Assembly: GCA_016929735.1 (NCBI GenBank)
Contig: JAFGID010000079.1
Location: 1-5,503 of the forward strand
Source: Ignavibacteriales bacterium
Lineage (GTDB): Bacteria > Bacteroidota > Ignavibacteria > Ignavibacteriales > Melioribacteraceae
Length of the DNA stretch: 5,503 nt
Direction of reading: 5' to 3'
This document shows, piece by piece, positions 1-5,503 of the stretch (within the stretch, counting starts at the first letter, position 1; every line of letters begins with the position of its first letter). The position numbers were made by a program, and so were the translations under genes. Under the pieces are notes generated by a model. That model worked only from the letters and a program-made list of their open reading frames with translations. It had not been told where the DNA came from and ran no database searches.

Positions 1-444
1 GGATATAACTTTTTCATCTCCTTTTAATGTGTTATCATTAACTCCAAGAACAATAGTAGCATCAACTTCACCTTTTGAAGGAACAGTTAATATCACCTTT
101 TTTGCGCCTGCTTCAATGTGTTTCATACAAGCTTCTTGTGAGCGAAAGACACCAGTTGCTTCAACAATTATTTCTGCTCCAAGATCTTTCCATTTTAAGT
201 TAGCAGGATCTTTTTCTGCTGAGATAGTAATTCTGTCACCATTTACAATTATATCATTTCCATCAACCTTAACTTCACCAGGAAATCTTCCGTGGACAGA
301 ATCATATTTTAATAAATGTGCTAAAGTGGCAGCATCAGTTAAATCATTAATTCCGACAAAATCATATCCACCAACTTGCATTGCTCTTTTTAAAACTAAT
401 CTTCCGATTCTTCCGAATCCATTAATTCCGACTTTAATAGCCAT
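1..444 (-). CDS. gap: Glyceraldehyde-3-phosphate dehydrogenase, type I (N-terminal part, cut by window edge)
   Basis: This is the NAD-binding half of the glycolytic enzyme that oxidises and phosphorylates glyceraldehyde 3-phosphate to 1,3-bisphosphoglycerate in the cytoplasm. Reading from 444 down to 1 gives 148 codons that begin MAIKVGINGFGRIGRL, the classic Rossmann glycine motif (G9-F-G-R-I-G14). N33-D34 ends the second strand, and an acidic residue there is typical of NAD-preferring enzymes. Further family segments are YDSVHGRF (47-54), EATGVF (95-100) and LTVPSKGEVDATIVLGVN (119-136). The last visible residue is S148, so the catalytic SNASCTTNC stretch and the whole catalytic domain lie outside the window. 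A full-length protein would be about 335 residues. The start is fixed by a strong GGAGGA ribosome binding site 8 bases upstream and by alignment of the N terminus with the family. The gene is divergent from the PHP gene. No frameshift is seen in the visible part. Confidence 0.97.
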   Translation of the reverse strand, partial: MAIKVGINGFGRIGRLVLKRAMQVGGYDFVGINDLTDAATLAHLLKYDSVHGRFPGEVKVDGNDIIVNGDRITISAEKDPANLKWKDLGAEIIVEATGVFRSQEACMKHIEAGAKKVILTVPSKGEVDATIVLGVNDNTLKGDEKVIS

Positions 445-452
445 TTAATTTA

Positions 453-458
453 TCCTCC
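453..458 (-). promoter_or_regulatory. Strong Shine-Dalgarno site of gap
   Basis: On the minus strand this reads GGAGGA, separated by 8 bases from the gap ATG at 444-442. It is the only clear Shine-Dalgarno sequence before any of the five genes here, which fits a highly expressed glycolytic gene in a lineage that mostly initiates without one. Confidence 0.85.
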
Positions 459-487
459 ATTGATAATTTTTAAAAATTTTGAATGCA

Positions 488-516
488 ATTATAACTAAAA
501 AGCGAATTATTTACAA
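488..516 (-). promoter_or_regulatory. Probable gap promoter
   Basis: On the minus strand, TTGTAA (516-511) and TATAAT (493-488) are separated by exactly 17 bases, a good housekeeping-sigma match. The same stretch also fits the Bacteroidota pattern loosely: TTTG, 20 bases, then TATAATTG, one mismatch from TAnnTTTG. Transcription would start near 481, giving a leader of about 35-40 bases that contains the GGAGGA site. The surroundings are very AT-rich, so chance matches are possible, but position and spacing relative to gap are right. Confidence 0.55.
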
Positions 517-603
517 AATATACGAATATTTAATTGAATTTGTTTTCTTGTTTATATGATTTATAAAAAAAACTAAATAAAATTTATTAACTTTATAATA
601 AAA

Positions 604-621
604 ATTAGATTTTTTTCTAAT
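604..621. repeat. Small inverted repeat over the PHP gene start codon
   Basis: ATTAGA (604-609) and TCTAAT (616-621) are perfect 6-base inverted arms around a run of six T (610-615). The right arm includes the first two bases of the PHP gene's ATG (620-622). As RNA it could form only a weak AT-rich hairpin. As DNA it could be an operator-like site. It may also be chance in such AT-rich sequence. Confidence 0.3.
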
Positions 622-1450
622 GGTCAATAAAGTAGATTTACATACTCATACAATTTATTCAGATGGCAGTCTTACACCAAAGGAATTGATTAATTTGGCT
701 AATAAGAATGACATAACCACAATAAGTATTACTGACCATGATAATATTTTAGGTGTGAAGGAAGCGCAATCTTACGGTGAGAAGTTAAATGTTGAAGTAA
801 TTTCGGGAGTAGAAATAAGCACGGATATAGAAGATTTTGAAGTTCATCTTTTGGGTTTGTTTATTGATATTGAGAATATTGAATTGAATAAGTATTTAAA
901 TTTTTTTCGTGAGGAGAGATACTACAGAGCAAAAAGAATAATAAAAAAATTAAATAATCTTGGATTACCTCTTTCGATTGACGATGTGGAATTCAATGCA
1001 AAATATTCTGCAATTGGAAGACCTCATATTGCAAAAGCAATGTTGGAGAAAGGATTGATTCAAAATTATTATGAAGCATTTGAAAAATACATAGGTGATA
1101 ACGGTCCTGCATACGAAAGAAAAATCCACATATCACCAATTAGCGCAATTAAATTGATTAATGACGCAAATGGATTATGCTTTATTGCCCATCCTAATTA
1201 CATTAAAGAGAATATTCTTATTTTTCTAATTAAATCCGGCATTGACGGGATTGAAGTTGTTCATCCATCTCATAAAAAATTTCAGATTCGCTTCTATCGC
1301 GAAGTAGTAAATCATTATTGTTTATTAGAAACCGGTGGCTCAGACTATCATGGACATACCAAAAATGATGATGATGTTTTTGGTAAATATTATATTTCAT
1401 ATCAAAAGCTGAATACAATGAAAAAAATGTTAATCAAGCATAAAATTTAA
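620..1450 (+). CDS. PHP-domain metal-dependent phosphoesterase (YciV/TrpH, RNase AM type)
   Basis: The 276-residue protein has the full set of PHP metal-ligand motifs: DLHTHTIYSDGS (H8, H10, D15), TDHD (38-41), GVEIS (E65), HLLG (H76), AHP (H191), VHPSH (H215, H218) and GSDYHG (D242, H244). The inserted segment GRPHIAKAMLEKG (133-145) with the following PAYERK (163-168) is characteristic of the YciV/TrpH branch rather than of histidinol phosphatase or DNA polymerase PHP domains. Studied members act on 3',5'-nucleotide bisphosphates or as 5'-3' exoribonucleases that trim RNA 5' ends. The exact substrate here is inferred. Length is close to the 293 residues of E. coli YciV. It should be cytoplasmic, with no signal peptide or membrane segment. 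The ATG at 620 places the first metal histidine at residue 8, as expected. There is no Shine-Dalgarno sequence, only T/A-rich leader. It is followed after 12 bases by the glycosyltransferase gene. Confidence 0.9.
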   Translation: MVNKVDLHTHTIYSDGSLTPKELINLANKNDITTISITDHDNILGVKEAQSYGEKLNVEVISGVEISTDIEDFEVHLLGLFIDIENIELNKYLNFFREERYYRAKRIIKKLNNLGLPLSIDDVEFNAKYSAIGRPHIAKAMLEKGLIQNYYEAFEKYIGDNGPAYERKIHISPISAIKLINDANGLCFIAHPNYIKENILIFLIKSGIDGIEVVHPSHKKFQIRFYREVVNHYCLLETGGSDYHGHTKNDDDVFGKYYISYQKLNTMKKMLIKHKI

Positions 1451-1462
1451 TCTAACTCTTCT

Positions 1463-2125
1463 ATGAATTCATCCATTACTATAATAACAATAAATTTTAA
1501 CACAGAAGAATATACAATTGATGCAATAAAATCAATTAATAAATTTTATCCTAAATTGAAATTATTATTAATTGATAACGGTTCAAGAACAGAAAAAATA
1601 CTTAACCTGTCAAGGCTAAATGAAGAAATAGAAAATTTAGAAATTATTTTTAATAAAAAAAACATACATCACGGTCCTGCAATGGATATTGGGATAAGAA
1701 AATGTGATTCAGATTGGGCACTCACTTTTGATTCAGATGCTCTTGCTATTAAAAATGGTTTTATTGAAAAAATGCTTGATAATATAACAGATAATACTTA
1801 TGCTATTGGTGAGAAATTTTTTGTTGATAGATTTGGTTACAAACAAGAAAAAAATAAAAATTCTATTGAATACATTCATCCTTTTTGTGCATTGTTTAGA
1901 ATAAAGTACTATCTAGCTCTACCCCCTTTTGAAAAACATGGGGCACCATGCTTAAAAAATCTCAAAGAAGCGCAGAAACAAGGATTTGAACTAAAACATT
2001 TTCCAATTCAGAATTACGTTAAGCACGAGTGGAAAGGTACGGTAAAATCATTTGGATATAATCTCGGATTTAAAAGTAAAGTAAGAAAATTTATAAGAAA
2101 AATCATGATGCCATTTGAAAGATAA
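1463..2125 (+). CDS. Short GT-A glycosyltransferase (family 2-like)
   Basis: The protein is 220 residues. Its start, SITIITINFNTEEYTIDAI, is the first beta strand and loop of a GT-A nucleotide-sugar binding fold. LLLIDNGS (34-41) matches the second strand and the VDNGS motif of family 2 enzymes. NIHHGPAMDIGI (67-78) corresponds to the usual N-x-G-x-x-x-A-x-N-x-G region, and FDSDALAIKNGFIEKM (89-104) carries the DxD-type metal site D90-S-D92. The C-terminal half has IHPFCALFR (138-146), PPFEKHGAPCL (154-164) and KHEWKG (187-192), which may form the acceptor site. There is no membrane segment, and the basic C terminus (residues 203-220) could touch the membrane. At 220 residues it is on the short side for the family, but all core motifs are present, so it does not look truncated. 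Sugar donor and acceptor are unknown. It probably shares a transcript with the PHP gene 12 bases upstream. No Shine-Dalgarno sequence is seen. Confidence 0.83.
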   Translation: MNSSITIITINFNTEEYTIDAIKSINKFYPKLKLLLIDNGSRTEKILNLSRLNEEIENLEIIFNKKNIHHGPAMDIGIRKCDSDWALTFDSDALAIKNGFIEKMLDNITDNTYAIGEKFFVDRFGYKQEKNKNSIEYIHPFCALFRIKYYLALPPFEKHGAPCLKNLKEAQKQGFELKHFPIQNYVKHEWKGTVKSFGYNLGFKSKVRKFIRKIMMPFER

Positions 2126-2152
2126 TCAATTTTATTGTTAGTGAAATATTTT

Positions 2153-2160
2153 TACCTTTG
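2153..2160 (+). promoter_or_regulatory. Bacteroidota-type -7 promoter element upstream of porZ
   Basis: TACCTTTG exactly matches the TAnnTTTG -7 consensus used by the primary sigma factor of Bacteroidota. It lies in the 94-base gap between the glycosyltransferase stop and the porZ ATG and would put the transcript start near 2166, with a leader of about 50 bases. The -33 TTTG partner is poor: only T-rich sequence (around 2129-2134) sits at the right distance, and a TTG at 2135-2137 is about 4 bases too close. Confidence 0.55.
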
Positions 2161-2219
2161 AAAAGAATAATTTTATTAAAAAATTTGCACAAGTCTTTTT
2201 ACTAATTATTTTATCAGCT

Positions 2220-4421
2220 ATGAAAAAACTAAATAAAATCCAAATATTATTTTTATTGTTTATTTTATTTTCAGTAAATGGTTTACCTCAGGTAATTGAC
2301 AACTTTAAAAACTACTCAAGTTTTAACTTCATTGAAAATTGCATTTACGATAATGGAAATATTATAGCTGCATCAAATGGTGGGTTCTTTATTTTCTCTG
2401 AAGCAGATAGTACCTACAAAACATATACAAAATCCGAAAACTTAAGTAGTCACCAGATTACATCCATTGCCATAGATAAACACAATAGAATCTGGTTAGG
2501 GACAGAAGAAGGAGTTATTGATATTTTTAGTGCTTGGGACTTATCTGTCCAACATATCTTTGATATAAAAAATTCCAACTATAATTCAAAAAGAATTAAT
2601 GATATACTTATAAAAGGCGATACTGCTTTTGTATCAACTGATTTCGGAATTTCTTTGATAAATATCAACAACAATACATTTCTGGATACATACACAAAAT
2701 TAGGTGTGAATTTTAGTGTTGGTAGCAGTGTGAAAAATATTTTTATTGACAAAAAAATATATGCAAGTAATTACGAAGGTTTAGCTGTTCAAAAAACTGG
2801 AGCGACAAATCTTACTGACCCAAGTTCTTGGCAAACTTTTCCTTTGGGTTCAAGTATTCCAACTCAGAAACTGAATGATGTAATTCTTTTTAATGATACG
2901 GTTTTGGTTGCTACTGAAAAAGGAATCTATAAATTATCTGTAAATTTATGGGAAAAATTCAATACACTTTCTTCAGAAGTACTTGATATGTTCACAAAAG
3001 CAAATATCCTATACTATGTAACTTCAAACACTGCCTACAAATATGAAAACAATACGGAACAACTAATTTTCAATGCTTTACCAAACATGAAGCTGAACAA
3101 AATATTTGTTACGGACAATAATTCCCTTTTAATTTCCACCAATGCAGGTTTAGTTAGTATCGCCGGTACAAGTACTGAGATATTATCTCCAAATGCGCCA
3201 AAAACAAACAATGCTCAAAGTCTGACAATAGATAAAGAAAATAATTTATGGATTTGCAGCCAAAGTGATGAATTAGGGTATGGTATTTTTAAGTTTAATG
3301 GAAATTCTTGGACTTCTTTTGCTCCGTTTCCCTTGAGTGGAGGTTATCATAAAACATATTCAGCAGACGACAATACAATTTATTTTTGCAATTGGGGAAA
3401 TGGATTTACACGCTATAGAAATGGACGATTTCATAATTTTACAGTAAGCAACACTCCACTGCAAGGTATCCCAGCAGCTCCAAATTTTTTGGTAATTAGT
3501 GATATAAAAAAAGATAACAACAACAATACATGGATTTTAAACCATCAATCAGCATCCAACCATGTTTTAAGTGTACTTACAAATGATTCAATTTGGTATA
3601 ATTTTAATTTGGGCAATCCGATCTGTTATAATCTTGCAATTGATAATAACGGAAATAAATGGTTTGCTGAACTAAATACTAGTTTGCATTATTTTAACGA
3701 GATGGGTACATTTGAAAATACAACAGACGATGTCCACGATTATTTAACTACATCACATGGTCTTAATAGTAATCTTGTCAATGCTTTAGTCGTTGATAAA
3801 AGGGGTGCATTGTGGGTTGGAACGAGTTTGGGTGTAAATATAGTTAATAATACTGCTTCACCCAAGAATTCAATTACATATTCATACCCACTTAAAAATA
3901 TCTCGATAAATTGCATTTCAGTTGATGCATTAAATTTAAAATGGGTGGGAAGCCCACAAGGCATTTTCTTAGTATCTCAGGATGGAAATAGTATTCTTGC
4001 ACAATATAATTCATCTAATTCCCCTTTACCCAGTAATAATATTAGAAGTATAACTTTTAATGAAAATTCTGGAGTAGTTTATATTGGTACTGATAAAGGA
4101 ATTACGACAATCACAACAGCATCAATTAAACCAGAAGAAAACTTTTCTGAACTTTTTATATTTCCAAATCCTGTTGTTGTTAATGATAATAACATGATAA
4201 ATATTAATATAACAGGGCTTGTTGAAGATTCACAAATAAAAATTTTATCAATTGATGGGAAATTGATTAATGAATTTCCATCGCCCGGTGGAAATATAGC
4301 AGTTTGGAATGGATTAGATAACCAAGGTAAATTGGTTTCAACAGGAATTTATTTAATAGTTGCTTATGACAAAACTGTTGATAAAATAACTACATCAAAA
4401 GTTGCAATTATTCGAAAATAG
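2220..4421 (+). CDS. porZ: PorZ-like T9SS attachment-complex protein: two beta-propellers plus T9SS C-terminal domain
   Basis: The 733-residue protein starts with a signal peptide (MKKLNK, then hydrophobic residues 8-19, likely cut near 21-24). It continues with about 14 propeller-blade motifs of the form hWhGTxxGhhhh, near residues 48, 91, 136, 180, 228, 266, 303, 343, 387, 437, 480, 531, 574 and 620. The clearest are IWLGTEEGVIDI (91-102), LWVGTSLGVNIV (531-542) and VYIGTDKGITTI (620-631). Residues 646-733 form a T9SS C-terminal domain: FPNP (648-651), KILSIDGKLI (674-683), WNGLDNQGKLVSTGIYL (696-712) and the end KVAIIRK. Two seven-bladed propellers plus this domain is the architecture of PorZ, which with PorU, PorV and PorQ forms the outer-membrane complex that anchors T9SS cargo to A-type lipopolysaccharide. 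P. gingivalis PorZ is of similar size. KWVGSPQGIFLV...SPLPSNNIRSI (574-610) also resembles PorZ. No membrane helix or kinase domain follows, so it is not a hybrid two-component sensor. The alternative is an ordinary T9SS cargo propeller protein. The ABC-F gene abuts its stop. Confidence 0.78.
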   Translation: MKKLNKIQILFLLFILFSVNGLPQVIDNFKNYSSFNFIENCIYDNGNIIAASNGGFFIFSEADSTYKTYTKSENLSSHQITSIAIDKHNRIWLGTEEGVIDIFSAWDLSVQHIFDIKNSNYNSKRINDILIKGDTAFVSTDFGISLININNNTFLDTYTKLGVNFSVGSSVKNIFIDKKIYASNYEGLAVQKTGATNLTDPSSWQTFPLGSSIPTQKLNDVILFNDTVLVATEKGIYKLSVNLWEKFNTLSSEVLDMFTKANILYYVTSNTAYKYENNTEQLIFNALPNMKLNKIFVTDNNSLLISTNAGLVSIAGTSTEILSPNAPKTNNAQSLTIDKENNLWICSQSDELGYGIFKFNGNSWTSFAPFPLSGGYHKTYSADDNTIYFCNWGNGFTRYRNGRFHNFTVSNTPLQGIPAAPNFLVISDIKKDNNNNTWILNHQSASNHVLSVLTNDSIWYNFNLGNPICYNLAIDNNGNKWFAELNTSLHYFNEMGTFENTTDDVHDYLTTSHGLNSNLVNALVVDKRGALWVGTSLGVNIVNNTASPKNSITYSYPLKNISINCISVDALNLKWVGSPQGIFLVSQDGNSILAQYNSSNSPLPSNNIRSITFNENSGVVYIGTDKGITTITTASIKPEENFSELFIFPNPVVVNDNNMININITGLVEDSQIKILSIDGKLINEFPSPGGNIAVWNGLDNQGKLVSTGIYLIVAYDKTVDKITTSKVAIIRK

Positions 4422-5503
4422 ATGATTGATTTAATTGATTTAACAATCCAATTTACTGGCATCCCTCTGTTTGCAAATGCAAATCTTCGAATAAACAATG
4501 ATGATAAGATTTCTCTTATCGGTGCTAATGGAACAGGTAAATCAACTTTGTTAAAAGTTATTCTGGGCAAAATTACTCCTGAAACTGGAAAGATAATAAA
4601 GCAAAAATCAATTAGTATTGGTTACCTACCTCAAGAAACTGTTCGATTAAAAGAGATAAAACTATTTGATGAGGTCAGGAATTCATTAAATAATATTATC
4701 GAATTAGAAACAAAAGAATCTTTTATAATTTCCGAATTAGGCAATCAAAATTTAAATGATGAATTAAGGAATAAATATCTACTCGAACTCGAATATCTTG
4801 AGACTCAAAAACAAAACTTGGATTATTACAAAATTGATTCGAATATACGCGAAACTTTATCGGGGTTGGGATTTTCAAGATTTGATTTATACAGAAACAC
4901 AAATGAATTTTCGGGTGGTTGGATTATGCGAATTGAATTAGCAAAAATATTAGTTGCCAATCACAATCTACTACTTCTTGACGAACCGACAAATCATCTC
5001 GATTTTGATTCTTTACAATGGTTGAAAAACTTTTTGGTCAATTATAAAGGTGCAATTATAATTGTATCGCACGATAAATATTTCAACAATCAAATTACTA
5101 ATAAAACCATTGAAATTGGAAATAAAATAATTTATTCCTATAATGGAAAAATAGATGATTATCTGAACTATAAAGAAAACTTAAAAGAACAATTACTGGC
5201 GGAATATAAAATTCAACAGGCACAAATAAAAGAAAAAGAAAAATATATTGAAAGATTCAGATATAAGGCAACAAAAGCCCGACAAGTTCAAAGTAGGATT
5301 AAGCAACTCGAAAAATTAGAAAGGATCGAACTTCTTGAAGAAGATACCTCAAAAATAAAAATACGTTTTCCTGAACCACCTAAAAGTAGCATAATTCCAT
5401 TTGAAACAATAAACATAACAAAAAAATATGGTGATAATATTGTTTTTGAAGATTTAAACTTCAAAATCGAAAGAAATGACAAGGTTGTCATTTTAGGACC
5501 GAA
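4422..5503 (+). CDS. ABC-F family ATPase (N-terminal 360 codons, cut by window edge)
   Basis: This is a soluble twin-ATPase protein of the ABC-F type. Such proteins have no transporter domain, and characterised members act at the ribosome, in translation regulation, ribosome assembly or antibiotic protection. The first nucleotide-binding domain is complete: Walker A GANGTGKS (34-41), Q-loop GYLPQE (67-72), signature EFSGGWIMRIELAKIL (162-177), Walker B with LLLLDEPTNHLD (183-194) and the switch histidine in VSHDKYF (215-221). A charged, probably coiled-coil linker follows (about 243-310) with the ABC-F hallmark RFRYKATKARQVQSRIKQLEKLE. The second ATPase domain begins near 326 (FETINITKKYGDNIVFEDL), and the window ends in VILGP, the start of its Walker A. 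The FSGGWxMR signature is closer to YheS/Uup-like members than to EttA (LSGGERRR). Usual length is 530-650 residues, so about 60% is visible. An in-frame TAG immediately before it fixes the ATG at 4422. There is no Shine-Dalgarno sequence, so coupling to porZ translation is likely. Confidence 0.95.
   Translation, partial: MIDLIDLTIQFTGIPLFANANLRINNDDKISLIGANGTGKSTLLKVILGKITPETGKIIKQKSISIGYLPQETVRLKEIKLFDEVRNSLNNIIELETKESFIISELGNQNLNDELRNKYLLELEYLETQKQNLDYYKIDSNIRETLSGLGFSRFDLYRNTNEFSGGWIMRIELAKILVANHNLLLLDEPTNHLDFDSLQWLKNFLVNYKGAIIIVSHDKYFNNQITNKTIEIGNKIIYSYNGKIDDYLNYKENLKEQLLAEYKIQQAQIKEKEKYIERFRYKATKARQVQSRIKQLEKLERIELLEEDTSKIKIRFPEPPKSSIIPFETINITKKYGDNIVFEDLNFKIERNDKVVILGP

Noticed and set aside
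29..448. Plus-strand open frame of 139 codons
   Set aside because: It lies antisense to gap, whose protein motifs are unmistakable. Its own translation has no recognisable domain.
1365..1378. Short GAT trinucleotide repeat as a possible phase-variable tract
   Set aside because: There are only about four units within a coding frame, and gain or loss of a unit would not shift the frame.
1230..1418. Minus-strand open frame with a KHHHHFW stretch
   Set aside because: It is antisense to the end of the PHP gene. The histidine run is the reverse reading of the GATGATGAT repeat that codes for DDD in that protein.
2126..2219. Possible terminator or small RNA between the glycosyltransferase and porZ
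   Set aside because: No GC-containing stem followed by a T run could be found. Only the promoter-like TACCTTTG stands out.
3740..3964. Minus-strand open frame of 74 codons
   Set aside because: It lies fully inside porZ propeller blades, with no ribosome binding site or protein-like motifs.
2220..4421. Hybrid two-component sensor (propeller periplasmic domain)
   Set aside because: The propeller motifs are shared with such sensors, but no membrane helix, kinase or regulator domain follows, and the protein ends in a T9SS C-terminal domain.
4364..4570. Minus-strand open frame across the porZ/ABC-F junction
   Set aside because: It is antisense to the porZ C-terminal domain and the ABC-F Walker A region, both well supported, so it is a shadow.
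5288..5491. Minus-strand open frame of 67 codons
   Set aside because: It is antisense to the ABC-F linker and second ATPase domain. Its hydrophobic look comes from reading lysine/glutamate-rich codons backwards.

Overview
The window looks like AT-rich chromosomal DNA from a member of the Bacteroidota (or a close Ignavibacteria/Chlorobi-type relative). Four lines of evidence point there. One protein ends in a type IX secretion (T9SS) C-terminal domain and has the two-propeller build of PorZ. A TAnnTTTG-type promoter element (TACCTTTG) lies upstream of that gene. Four of the five genes have no Shine-Dalgarno sequence. Base composition is strongly AT-rich throughout. The exact lineage cannot be read from this sequence.

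Layout. Positions 1-444, minus strand: the N-terminal 148 codons of glyceraldehyde-3-phosphate dehydrogenase (gap), cut by the window edge just before the catalytic SNASCTTNC segment. Positions 445-619: an AT-rich divergent intergenic region that carries a good gap promoter and a GGAGGA ribosome binding site. Positions 620-1450, plus: a PHP-domain metal-dependent phosphoesterase of the YciV/TrpH (RNase AM) type. Positions 1463-2125, plus: a short GT-A (family 2-like) glycosyltransferase, 12 bases downstream and probably cotranscribed. Positions 2126-2219: a short intergenic region with the TACCTTTG element. Positions 2220-4421, plus: a 733-residue exported protein with about 14 beta-propeller blades and a T9SS C-terminal domain, best read as PorZ. 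Positions 4422-5503, plus: the first 360 codons of an ABC-F ATPase, starting at the base after the porZ stop and running off the window inside the second Walker A motif.

How the genes fit together. gap is central glycolysis and is transcribed away from the rest. The four plus-strand genes appear to form two transcription units: PHP-glycosyltransferase, then porZ-ABC-F. The PHP and ABC-F products are cytoplasmic housekeeping-type proteins (nucleotide/RNA turnover and ribosome-associated ATPase). PorZ belongs to the outer-membrane attachment complex of the T9SS, which joins cargo to a special lipopolysaccharide. A glycosyltransferase directly upstream of porZ is therefore suggestive but not proof of a surface-glycan link. 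I see no mobile element, CRISPR array, RNA gene or clear new defence or biosynthetic system. The most interesting content is the porZ locus itself.
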